A DNA stretch of 64,000 nucleotides. Source: Saccharum officinarum. Taxonomy: Eukaryota; Streptophyta; Magnoliopsida; Poales; Poaceae. Position numbers and translations under genes: made by a program. Location of the stretch: positions 13,683,381-13,747,380 of the forward strand of contig CM036221.1 of assembly GCA_020631735.1 (NCBI GenBank), given 5' to 3'. Position 1 is the first letter of the stretch, and each line of letters begins with the position of its first letter. The notes beneath the pieces are model-generated. The model was not told where the DNA came from. It saw only the letters and a program-made list of their open reading frames with translations, and made no database searches. This document shows positions 46,639 to 56,500 of this stretch, one piece after another.

Positions 46639-47052
46639 ATGACATGCTTTATCAGGGATTCTGCAAGACGTGTCTCCACCCTGCGGGTGATGATGACTAG
46701 ATCACTTGGGCGTGATCGTCTTTATGTACTTTCCTCATGCTTTTGCGGGTTGTCGATCATCCAGACTGGCAGTATTTAATTAACTAGTGTGTGTTATGCT
46801 TCCGCTACTTTCAAACTTGGTTTGTAATATTTGCTACTCCGTGTGTGTAAACTTATTTCAGAACTACTTGTGAAATGTAACGTATGATGTTGTATGTTGA
46901 ATGATGCGATCCTGGTTGTAAGCAGTTTGGTTTGAAATCCTTCGTGATTTCGATTGACTACCGGGATTATATGGGCTCAAGTTCGAAAATTTGAGCGCTT
47001 CGGTGCTTGTTTTTGTACTTGTGCTCTTATAATTTGGTCGGTTCTGTTACAG

Positions 47053-47828
47053 CTGGTACCGGAGCATAATTCAACATTAAACACATCTTACGGGTAATTA
47101 AAAACAAAAGTATTTGTTTGCGAAAAGGGTTAAACTCAAAAAAATTATTTTATAGGTATGCCAGTGATCACATCCCTTAGCCCAAATAAGGACTCTTAGG
47201 TGGCTTATTATAAAGACTAACTTGGGGGCCTTGTTTGTTTCTGTTTCGTCGTCCATACGACGTGATATTGTATGGATGCCATCCACTTGGGTGGTAATGT
47301 ATGGATCAATTACCTCGACGCTCTGGTAAGTGTGAGTTGTGAGAGCATGATCGTCCAACCGGCGGTATAGGGGAGAGTAGTTTTGGTGACTTACATCTTT
47401 ACATGTTTAAACCATGTAACTATATAAAAACACTTAATTGTGGGCATCTATCAATCGGGTAGCTTTGATACTGAAATATATACATCCGGGGATGTGTATA
47501 TGGGAAGTATTTAGTTTACTGCTTTCTTGTATGATATTTTGGGAATTGTTGGGCTGCAATGAAATTTTCTGCAGGTACACTAACAGCGTAACGAGTAGAC
47601 CGATAGTTTCGCTTATATGAGAGAACGTATGTATGCCACCGCCTAGCGTTAAAACTTTAGGTTTCTACTAAGGTGAGAGGGCGTACGGGAACGTGCATGC
47701 ATCATGTTTAAATATATCATACATATCATTTACTCCCTCCTTAAAAATTTCTGTACTCCCGACTAAAGTAAATTTCGTATCCCCTAAATGATCCTCACTT
47801 TAAGCCGTATCTTATCTTGTTGCTACAG
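47053..47828 (+). other. Leader of element B
   Basis: Non-coding, AT-rich. Contains a good splice-donor match CTG|GTAAGTGTG (GT at 47326-47327) and ends with a pyrimidine-rich acceptor-like CTTGTTGCTACAG directly before the ATG at 47829. Confidence 0.5.
47055..47066 (+). other. Primer-binding site of element B
   Basis: TGGTACCGGAGC, two bases after the LTR end at 47052. It resembles the initiator-Met type TGGTATCAGAGC and the site in element A. Confidence 0.7.
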
Positions 47829-48443
47829 ATGGCACGTACCAAGAGGACCGCTCGTAAGTCCACTGGGGGCAGGGCACCGCGTCACCAGCTCGCTCCACGT
47901 GAGCCCCGCCCTGAGCCTACTGAGGTGGAAAGGCTGAGGGCAGAGTTGGCTGAAGTGACTGCCGCCAGGAATGCAGCACGGCAACAACTGGAACAAGTGA
48001 TTCATGATCGTGATCAAGAAACGCTTGCAGTCCAGAGGTTGACAGTGGCAAACCGCAACTGTCAACGCATGTTGGTCCGTGTGATGGAACAGAGGGATGA
48101 AGCCTGGCACGAGGAGAACGTTCTGAGAGCTCGTCAGTTTGAGCTCGAGCAACAGTTGGAGAACGCTGAAGAATACAATGATAATCTTCATGAAGAAGTG
48201 CACCGCCTGAACAACGAGCTTAATCCCCTACTGCCTCAAAACAACAACGCCGATGAGGACATGGGTTCGGGAATCTTCATGGCTGAGGATGAGGATGAAG
48301 TGGAGGTTGATGGACCACAGGATGCCCCACCTGCAGAAGCACCAGAGGAAGAGCCAGAAGAAGAAGAAAACGAGGAGTTAGAGCCTGTCAGTGATGAGGA
48401 CGGCGGGGAGATCCTTGACACTGACTCGGAGGATGATGCTTAG
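47829..48443 (+). CDS. Histone H3 tail-like, coiled-coil, acidic-tail protein of element B
   Basis: 204 residues from ATG 47829 (a TTG 12 nt upstream is in frame but unlikely to be the start). After Met the protein reads ARTKRTARKSTGG then RAPRHQLA. This equals the first 21 residues of histone H3 except at H3 positions 5 (R for Q), 14 (R for K) and 18 (H for K). K4 and K9 with their ARTK and ARKS contexts are kept. Met-Ala favours Met removal, which would expose Ala1 as in H3. No histone fold follows: residues about 32-133 are highly charged with heptad-like leucines (likely coiled coil), and 141-204 hold 31 Asp/Glu in 64 residues. Not Gag, Pol or Env. Function unknown; chromatin-reader decoy or tether is inference. 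Intact frame. Confidence 0.9.
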   Translation: MARTKRTARKSTGGRAPRHQLAPREPRPEPTEVERLRAELAEVTAARNAARQQLEQVIHDRDQETLAVQRLTVANRNCQRMLVRVMEQRDEAWHEENVLRARQFELEQQLENAEEYNDNLHEEVHRLNNELNPLLPQNNNADEDMGSGIFMAEDEDEVEVDGPQDAPPAEAPEEEPEEEENEELEPVSDEDGGEILDTDSEDDA

Positions 48444-49100
48444 AGTAGTCATCACGTGCCCATAATGTTAGGATCGTCTTTTGTGCCCTCCCTGTGAAGG
48501 AGTGAGGCCTTGTAATAACTTGACTTTAGGATGTAAGGTTGAACCGTATGTTTCCTGAATGTAGTTTGAACCTGTTAATTTCGATCACAACTTGATGTCT
48601 TATTATGTTGCGTTCGATGATGGTGTCACGATTAGCACCCTTCGGTGCCGCGACGAAACCGAGGGCCTCCTATGGCGCGCGACATAAGGCTGTGCTGCTT
48701 GGCACGCGCAGGTATCGAGGTGGCTAGTCATGATCCACCATGGAACTCTTCATTGAGAAGTCTCTTTGTGGTCAGCTTGAAGTAGCCTTTCACGGTCAAC
48801 TAAAAATCTTGAGATCGAATCCAAGTACCGTGCAAAAGGTCAAAAATCACGTAGATAGCAACGCAAACGGTCCGGTAACCGTTATGCTCCCTGTGAGTGA
48901 GCCTTTATCAAAGAGCATCTTGTTGGATTACCAAGTATGATCTCGTCAAATGATGCGCTAGAATGGATTGTGCGGTTGTGATGAATTATTGTGCCTTAAT
49001 TATTATGAGAAATCTATTCATACAGTCAGATTGACATTTCGCAATAATTCATCTACAAATTTCCCACATCGTCAGTGCTCATTGGCTATGCATTTTGCAG
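48444..49100 (+). other. Spacer between the H3-like ORF and gag in element B
   Basis: No supported coding frame; a 66-codon frame at 48740-48940 has no recognisable domain. It ends in an acceptor-like TGCATTTTGCAG directly before the gag ATG at 49101. Confidence 0.5.
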
Positions 49101-50525
49101 ATGTCGTACAATCTACGCCGGGGTCGTGGAAATGAGGAGGAGGAACAACCGCCCCCTCCGCCACCACCCACTCCGGCTGAGCTGATGCAGACAGTGGTCG
49201 AAGGGCAGCGCATGTTGGCAGATGCTATGCGCCAGCTGGCTAACCGGGAAGCTCGTCCTGGCCGCCAGGGCCCAGAGCCAAATCAGTACAGCGATTTCAA
49301 GGACTTTCTGGATACAAAGCCCCCGCTCTTCAAGGAAGCGGAAGAACCCCTGCAGGCTGACGAGTGGTTGAATACCATTGAACAAAAGTTTCGTCTGCTA
49401 CGCCTGACTGATGAGCTGAAAACTGAGTATGCTTCCCATCAGTTGCATGGTCCGGCGGGTATTTGGTGGAGCCACTATCGTTCCACACTGCCTGCCAATG
49501 TCCCGATTGCTTGGAATCAGTTTAAGGCGGCATTCCGGGGAAATTATATCCCTCCCGGTCTTATGGCAATTAAGCACACAGAGTTTATGAGGCTGTCGCA
49601 AGGAAACAAAAGCCTGACTGAATACTTGCAGTCCTTCAACAACCTGGCAAGGTATGCCACAGAGTTTGTGGATACCGATGCCAAAAAGATTGCTAGCTTC
49701 AAAAGGGGCCTCGGTCCAAAACTGATGAAAACTATGGGCACTAGCAAATGTACTACTTTCAATGATTTCATCAGCGATGCTTTGACCCAGGAGAACAACA
49801 ATACTATTTATTCTGCCTCTAAGAGCCGTAAAAGGGCCCTTGAGGCAAGTGCTTCTCAGTCAAGGGCCTCAGCGGCACCGAGGTCTTCCCCTCGCCCACC
49901 TGCTCAGAATACAAAGTTCCGTCCGCCGCAGAAGAAGCCTGCTGCAAAAACAGGGTTCCGTAAGGCTTATACCGTCGCTCTACCAAAGGGGACTTCTGGA
50001 CAGAGCAGCTCTAGTGTTCCTCCTAGCAATATGCCTTGCTGGAACTGCAACAAGCCAGGCCATTGGTCCAGGAATTGTCCTTACCCCAAAAAGAATGTCA
50101 ATCAAGGTGGCCGGCAAGGTCACGCCCATTATAACAGCATTGAGGAAATTCCATCTGGTGAGGTGGTCACCGCTGGTAAGTTTCTGGTCGACCAACACCC
50201 CGCAGTGGTGCTTTTTGATTCAGGTGCTTCGCATTCCTTTATCAGTCCTAAGTTTGCATCCAAATTTGCACACAAGTTGCATACGGTTGAAGGTGTGGGT
50301 TATTGTATTAGTGCTGCAAGTGGGAATATTTCCACAAACAAAGTAGTGGGGAACCTTGAGTTTGAGATAGAAGGGCGAAGTTATTCGCTTGCCCTATTGG
50401 TTTTACCTGGTTTAGACATAGATGTTATCTTGGGCATGAATTGGATGAGTCAGAATGGGGTACTCATTGACACCTTCGCTCGGGTAGTTATGCTCAGAGA
50501 TCCTACAGATCAAAAGGTTTTCTAG
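49101..50525 (+). CDS. Element B gag-protease
   Basis: 474 residues from ATG 49101. Basic start ([10 protein letters not shown]), polyproline run, gag domain ([15 protein letters not shown] ... [15 protein letters not shown]), CCHC knuckle [14 protein letters not shown] at about 313-326, and protease DSGAS at about 373-377 followed by the DVILGMNWM segment. The frame ends at TAG 50523-50525, but the pol frame overlaps here (open through 50519). The break falls in an A4G2T4 homopolymer context, so a one-base deletion or a sequencing indel is likely. Confidence 0.92.
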   Translation: MSYNLRRGRGNEEEEQPPPPPPPTPAELMQTVVEGQRMLADAMRQLANREARPGRQGPEPNQYSDFKDFLDTKPPLFKEAEEPLQADEWLNTIEQKFRLLRLTDELKTEYASHQLHGPAGIWWSHYRSTLPANVPIAWNQFKAAFRGNYIPPGLMAIKHTEFMRLSQGNKSLTEYLQSFNNLARYATEFVDTDAKKIASFKRGLGPKLMKTMGTSKCTTFNDFISDALTQENNNTIYSASKSRKRALEASASQSRASAAPRSSPRPPAQNTKFRPPQKKPAAKTGFRKAYTVALPKGTSGQSSSSVPPSNMPCWNCNKPGHWSRNCPYPKKNVNQGGRQGHAHYNSIEEIPSGEVVTAGKFLVDQHPAVVLFDSGASHSFISPKFASKFAHKLHTVEGVGYCISAASGNISTNKVVGNLEFEIEGRSYSLALLVLPGLDIDVILGMNWMSQNGVLIDTFARVVMLRDPTDQKVF

Positions 50526-53505
50526 TACAACTTCCCAGAAAGGTTGAATTGTCGGGGGAAATTCATGCTGTGCAAGCAAAGGCGTTGGCTGAAATTTCCG
50601 TAGTGAATGAATTTCCGGACGTTTTTCCCGATGATTTGCCGGGACTCCCTCCGGATCGGGATGTGGAGTTTAAAATCGAGTTGTTGCCTGGCACGGCACC
50701 CATCTCTAGGAGACCCTATAGGATGCCTCCAAATGAACTAGCTGAACTTAAGGTGCAATTGAATGAACTTTTGAAGAAAGGGTTGATTCGTCCTAGCTCG
50801 TCTCCGTGGGGATGCCCTGCTATCTTTGTAAAGAAGAAGGATCAAACCTTGCGGATGTGCGTGGACTATAGACCTCTCAATGCCGTCACTGTCAAAAATA
50901 AGTACCCTCTACCGCGAATCGACATCTTGTTCGATCAGTTGTATAAAGCTAAAGTTTTCTCCAAGATCGATCTAAGATCGGGCTACCATCAAATTAAAAT
51001 TCGCCCGGAAGATGTTCCAAAGACAGCCTTTTCTACCAGATACGGTCTTTATGAGTATCTTGTTATGTCTTTCGGCTTGACAAATGCCCCCGCACACTTC
51101 ATGTACTTGATGAATTCGGTGTTTATGCCTGAATTGGACAAGTTTGTGGTGGTATTTATTGATGACATCTTGGTATATTCTGTGAATGAGGAGGATCACG
51201 CTGAACATCTGCGTATAGTCCTCACAAGACTGCGTGAACATCAACTATATGCAAAGTTCAGTAAGTGCGAATTCTGGCTTCGTGAAGTACCTTTCCTTGG
51301 GCATGTGTTGTCCGATGGAGGAATTATGGTGGATCCCGCCAAGGTACAGGAAGTACTGAACTGGAAGGCTCCTATCTCGGTTCACGAGGTCCGGAGTTTC
51401 CTTGGGTTGGCTGGCTATTATCGTCGCTTCATCCCGGATTTCTCCAAAATAGCCAAACCCATGACTCGGTTGCTGCAAAAAGACACCAGGTTTGTCTGGA
51501 CTCCTGAGTGTGATGCGGCTTTTCACCAACTGCGAACCCTCCTAACCTCGGCTCCGGTTTTGGCACAACCGAATATCGAGAAACCATTTGATGTTTATTG
51601 TGATGCCTCAGGCATAGGTTTGGGAGGCGTTTTGATGCAGGAAGGCCGAGTGATTGCATATACTTCCCGACAACTTCGGAAGCATGAGGTGAATTATCCA
51701 ACGCATGACTTAGAACTGGCTGCAGTTGTTCATGCTTTGAAAGTATGGCGGCATTATCTGCTAGGAAATGTCTGCAATATCTACACCGATCATAAAAGCC
51801 TCAAATACATCTTCACTCAACCCGAGCTAAATATGCGTCAGAGAAGATGGCTCGAGTTGATTAAAGATTATAATCTTCAAGTACACTATCACCCAGGCAA
51901 GGCAAATGTGGTTGCGGACGCTTTAAGCCGTAAGTCTCATTGCCATTCCTTAATTGAAACTGATTTTTACCAATCTCGCTTGTTACATCCGGCAGTCCTG
52001 TACAACATCACTGTCAGTGGTACTCTCAGAAATAGAATCATTGAGCTCCAAAAGACTGATCCGGGTATCTTTCACATAAAATGGAAGATGAATGAAGGAG
52101 AGACTAAGCATTTCAGGTTAGATGACGAAGGTGTGCTATGGTTTAAGGATAGGTTAGTGGTACCTAAGGACCGAGAGCTTAGAGATCAGATCCTGTCCGA
52201 AGCACATTCGTCCAAGTTGTCCATCCATCCGGGTAGTAATAAGATGTATTATGATTTGAAACCCCTTTATTGGTGGACCAAGATGCGGAAAGAGATAGCA
52301 GCATATGTTGCTAGATGTGACACCTGTTGCAGAGTTAAAGCTGTGCACATGAAAGCTGGGCTACTTCAGCCACTTTCCATTCTAGGCTGGAAATGGGAAG
52401 AGATAAGTATGGATTTCATTGTCGGTCTTCCTCCTACTGTCAAAAATCATAATTCCATCTGGGTAATTGTGGATCGTTTGACCAAATCAGCTCACTTCAT
52501 TCCAGTTAGAGTGGACTATCGTCCCACTGACTATGCTGAGTTGTACTTCAATCAGATAGTCCGGCTTCATGGGGTACCTCGTACTATCGTTTCTGACCGT
52601 GGTCCCCAGTTCACTGCTCGCTTTTGGGAGCATTTGCATCACCTTCTGGAACCAAGTTAGTGAGAAGCTCTGCTTATCACCCCCAGACATCGGGTCAGAC
52701 AGAACGAGTTAACCAAATCTTGGAAGATCTGTTGCGAGCATGCGTCATTTCATCCAAGGGTTCTTGGGAAAAATGGTTACCTTTAGCCGAATTCTCGTAC
52801 AATAACAGTTATCAAGAGAGTATTAAGATGGCCCCATTCGAAGCCTTGTACGGTCGAAAGTGTCGAACTCCACTAAACTGGGTAGAAGCTGGGGAAAGAA
52901 GGTATTATGGCATTGATTTTGTCCAGGAAGCCGAGGAACAAGTCCGTACCATCCAGAAACACATGGCTGCAGCACAAGCGAGACAGAAAAGCTATGCGGA
53001 TCGTCATAGAAAACCACTCGAATTTGAAGTTGGAGACTTCGTTTATTTGAAAGTTTCTCCAATGAAGAGTGTCCAACGTTTTGGTGTTAAGCGGAAACTT
53101 GCACCAAGATACGTGGGTCATTTCCAGATCATAGGCAAGAGTGGAGCTGTTGCGTACAAAATCCAGTTGCCTCCTGAGATGAGAGCCATATTCAACGTTT
53201 TCCATGTATCTCAGCTTAAAAAGTGTCTTCGGGTTCCTGAGGAACAAGTTCCTTTAGGTGATATCAGACTGGAATCCGACCTAACCTATGAAGAAAAGCC
53301 AGTCCGAGTGATCGATACTCAGGAACGAGTAACTAGAAGTAAAGTGGTTAAGTGGTACAAAGTGATGTGGAGTAATCAGGGAAGTGAGAGTGATGCTACG
53401 TGGGAACGGGAGGATTATTTGCGGGATGGTTATAAAGAATTCTATGAAAAATGGTACGCTTTCCAAATCTCGGGACGAGATTTTTATAAGGGGGGAGGGC
53501 TGTAA
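50519..53505 (+). pseudogene. Element B pol with one frame break: RT, RNase H, integrase, chromodomain
   Basis: The first frame runs to 52660: RT ([13 protein letters not shown], catalytic FIDDILVYS), RNase H ([19 protein letters not shown]), integrase zinc region ([13 protein letters not shown] ... CDTCCRVK) and the first two Asp of the catalytic triad ([18 protein letters not shown]). Near 52650 the frame shifts by one base in a GG run, and homology continues in another frame (from about 52650) to 53505 with the catalytic Glu (TERVNQILE), [13 protein letters not shown] [10 protein letters not shown] and a chromodomain (VVKWYKVMWSNQ ... DATWERED). The break separates the integrase triad. The stop codon TAA (53503-53505) lies inside the first five bases of the right LTR. 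Confidence 0.9.
53488..53499 (+). other. Polypurine tract of element B
   Basis: AAGGGGGGAGGG directly before the right LTR (TGTAACACC at 53501). It overlaps the end of the pol frame. Confidence 0.85.
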
Positions 53506-56500
53506 CACCTCAAGTGTTTAGCTCCATAATTGCATTGCATTTGCATTGCATAAGCATAAGCATGCATCATTCATGTTTGTTATTTTATGTGATGCAACAC
53601 ATGTGATTATTCTAGGGTTTGTTTGATTTATTTCATGAAGTGTTTGATAGTTGGTGTAACAAAAAGGGTAAGGTAGCCAATCATGACCTACAACACCTTA
53701 GTTATACTTAGGGCAACATTTGGAACAAGTTTCATGTTGACCAAAATTACAAATTTGCCCTCCAAGAGAAGTTGACCACCATTTGACCCTAGAAGGCTCT
53801 AGTTTGACCAATTAAAAAGTCTAATTTAGAGACCTTGCATGGAAGAGCACCCTTAAGTAAAGTTGTAGAGAATTTCATGAGGAACAAAAGTTCTAATATG
53901 GCCATCTCATGAAAATGACCAGAGCATGCTCAAAAATGGCCCACAAGTCAGCTTGAGTGGTGATCAACACTTAGAAAAATTCTAAGTCTGGAAATTGGAT
54001 TTTTCAGTTTCACTGTACCTCACTTTAGCAACTTGTAACTCACAAACCAGGCCAAACCAGCCTTGAGCCAATTGACAAAGTTGTTGTCCACACATAGCTC
54101 TACAACATTGTCAATATCACCATCACCTGGTTCTCAATAGTTTAGGAGATATAGTGTCAAGAAGTTAGGGTTTCAGTCGGCGTTGATCTCTGAAACTGCA
54201 TTTCAGTTTCAAGGGGCACCACTTTGGAGCTCTGTAGTTTCAAATCTAGGCCGAACCAGCCCAAACTCCAATTGACAAACTTGTAGACCTCATGTAGCTC
54301 TACAAAATTGGTGTAATCATCTTCGACTAATTCGAACCGGTTTGGGAGATAATCATCGTGGAAGTTGCTCTGTCAGTCGGCTCGATGGCACCGTGCACCG
54401 CGATTCAGTTTCGTCAGAGGAGGGGCGTGGCCGACCGGCCACAGGGCCTCACCGACGCGTGGGCCGGTGGTGGCGTACGCCGGCCTGGCCCCACCAGTCA
54501 GCCCACGGCGCCTTCAAGACGCCACGACGCGCGAGCCGGCCTCCATTCCTCCGCCCCCTCTCTTCCAGTTGCCAAGAACACCGAAACCGAGCCGCCATTG
54601 CCGCTCTTCTCCGGCGAGCTCAAGCGCGAGCCACACCGCATCACCGGCCGCCGACCTCGCCAATCCCTCCGCCTCACCACCCTCCATCCCCTTGACCCAC
54701 CGAAGCCGCGATTTGACTCAAGGTGAGCCGCATTGCTTTCTTCCCCGTCTCCGAGAGGTCGCCGGAGCCCGCCATGGGACCTCACCATGGTCGGGTGCTT
54801 CGGGTCTCTCTCCGTCCTCCCTTCCTAGCAAAATGGATCCGCCTAGCTTCGGTGAAGCTCGTACCGAGCCTAGACCGCACCGTGCATCCTCACCGGCGAC
54901 GGTGCGCCGCCACCGGACATCACCGGCCGCCGCTCGCGGTGACAAGCCCCTTCCACCCCATCCCCATCCATTCCACGAGCACCAATCGACGCACCGGGTG
55001 ACGGAGAACACGAGGCGGTGTTCGATTGGCCGAGCGAGCTCTTCTCCGGCGAGCTCGAGCTCGTCGGAGCTCGCGGGCCTCCGCCTCCCCTGTCTCCGGT
55101 CACTGACCGCGGGGCCCGCCCGTCAGTGTCGCGCGCGGGCGGGAGCGCTGAGCGGGCCGCGCGCGCGCGAGTGTGGGCCGAGTTTCCGGGCCGGCCCAGT
55201 TCATCCGAAATGAAATTTGTTTTTATTATTTTGTCACTGATTTTTGTACAAGTTGGAAAAATATAGATCTAGGGTTTTAATGATCCAAAAATCATGAGAT
55301 AAATTTTGTTGGGGTCTACATGATGTGTAGTATTTTAGAAAAATATGGATCTGGCATGAGATGTTTAAATTCTGTAAGAATTTAATAGATCCTTTAAATG
55401 TGTTTTGGAATGCATGCAAATTTGTTAAATTTATAACTTGAGCTGTAGTGTTCCATAAATCATGAAATTTGGTGGGTAGGTTACTCTATGCTAGCCCTAG
55501 CTCTGGTAAAAATTTGGGCATCAGTGCTTAAGTAATTTCCAAGTTATAATGCTATCTTGTTATTCTAGGAAATACTTAAATGAATTTTTGTAATTTTTCT
55601 ACATGTGCAATGTTCATATAAATTTTTGGAGAATGTCTTGGTACCCTAGAGTGTCAAGAAAATTAAGAAATCTGTTGTTTGACACTTTTTACTATGCTTG
55701 TTATTTATACAAAAATCAGCCTTTTAGGCTTGTGAATTTTGTTCAGAGAGTTTCTGTGAATAAAACTTGTCCAAATTTTTACTGTGGTCTCTTTTTGGGT
55801 CAGAGAGTCCCCTGTAATTTTTGTAGAATTTTAGGAGCAGTTTATATATATGTTTGAAATTCCACTTAATTAATTAAGTAAATTAAGAAATGGGTTTAAA
55901 TAAATATTCTAGGTGGGCACACCTTACTTTCTGGTTTCTTGTGACATTTGTGAACTTGTAGTAGTATTAGTTTGGTCTTAGAGAATGTTTGTCACATCAA
56001 TAAATATTTAACCTTTGTAATTTTAGGTTTTCTGGACAGCTAGTAGTAATTCTAAATTTGGCTTTGATAAAATTGTTGCTGGAAAACTTGTAAATACCAA
56101 AGTTGGAGTAAACTTGATGAACTAGCTTGTGTCAAATTTTGGAAGCATTTGGCTTAGTAGTTTGAGAGTTACTGTTGTTTAAAGTGGCAGTTCAAAATCT
56201 GCTACTCTCTGTTTTGAGAGGACAGATTCTGGAACTTGTGAAGTTTGACATGGAAAACTTAGGAGTTTGGAGTTGAGGTCTGAAAATGAATTGTAGTGCA
56301 TTTCTTAGGCTTTCCAGATTGTCTTAGATCATATCTTTTGGAATTGTAAATCTCCAGTTGTGATAAAAACAAGTAGCTGCTGTCCAGAATGCTTACTGTG
56401 GTGTTTTGCTGATTGATATGGTGTAATATCCTAAGACATGCTACTTTTGTAATTGTTAGGTGTTAGGGCCTTAACTGAGGATGAGCAGCTTTATCTTAGG

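Larger units (their letters stand above)
45454..47052 (+). repeat. Left LTR of element B, part 2 (promoter, R and U5)
   Basis: Resumes the LTR after element A and ends GGTCGGTTCTGTTACA. Contains, in order, the promoter module, TATAAATA, the GAATCGCC block and the GTAAGT-hairpin-TTGCAG module. Insertion of A 3' of most of U3 puts A between the distal U3 and this core promoter. Confidence 0.92.

Noticed and set aside
47829..48443. A captured cellular histone H3 gene
   Set aside because: Only the tail matches. The histone fold is absent and the remainder is charged heptad-like and acidic sequence, so this is a tail mimic, not an H3 gene or pseudogene.
48740..48940. 66-codon frame between the H3-like ORF and gag
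   Set aside because: Starts in a fair ATG context but is short and matches nothing I recognise.
54365..55213. 282-codon frame in the right LTR of B
   Set aside because: The equivalent region of the left LTR has different frames because of indels, so it is not maintained as a protein.
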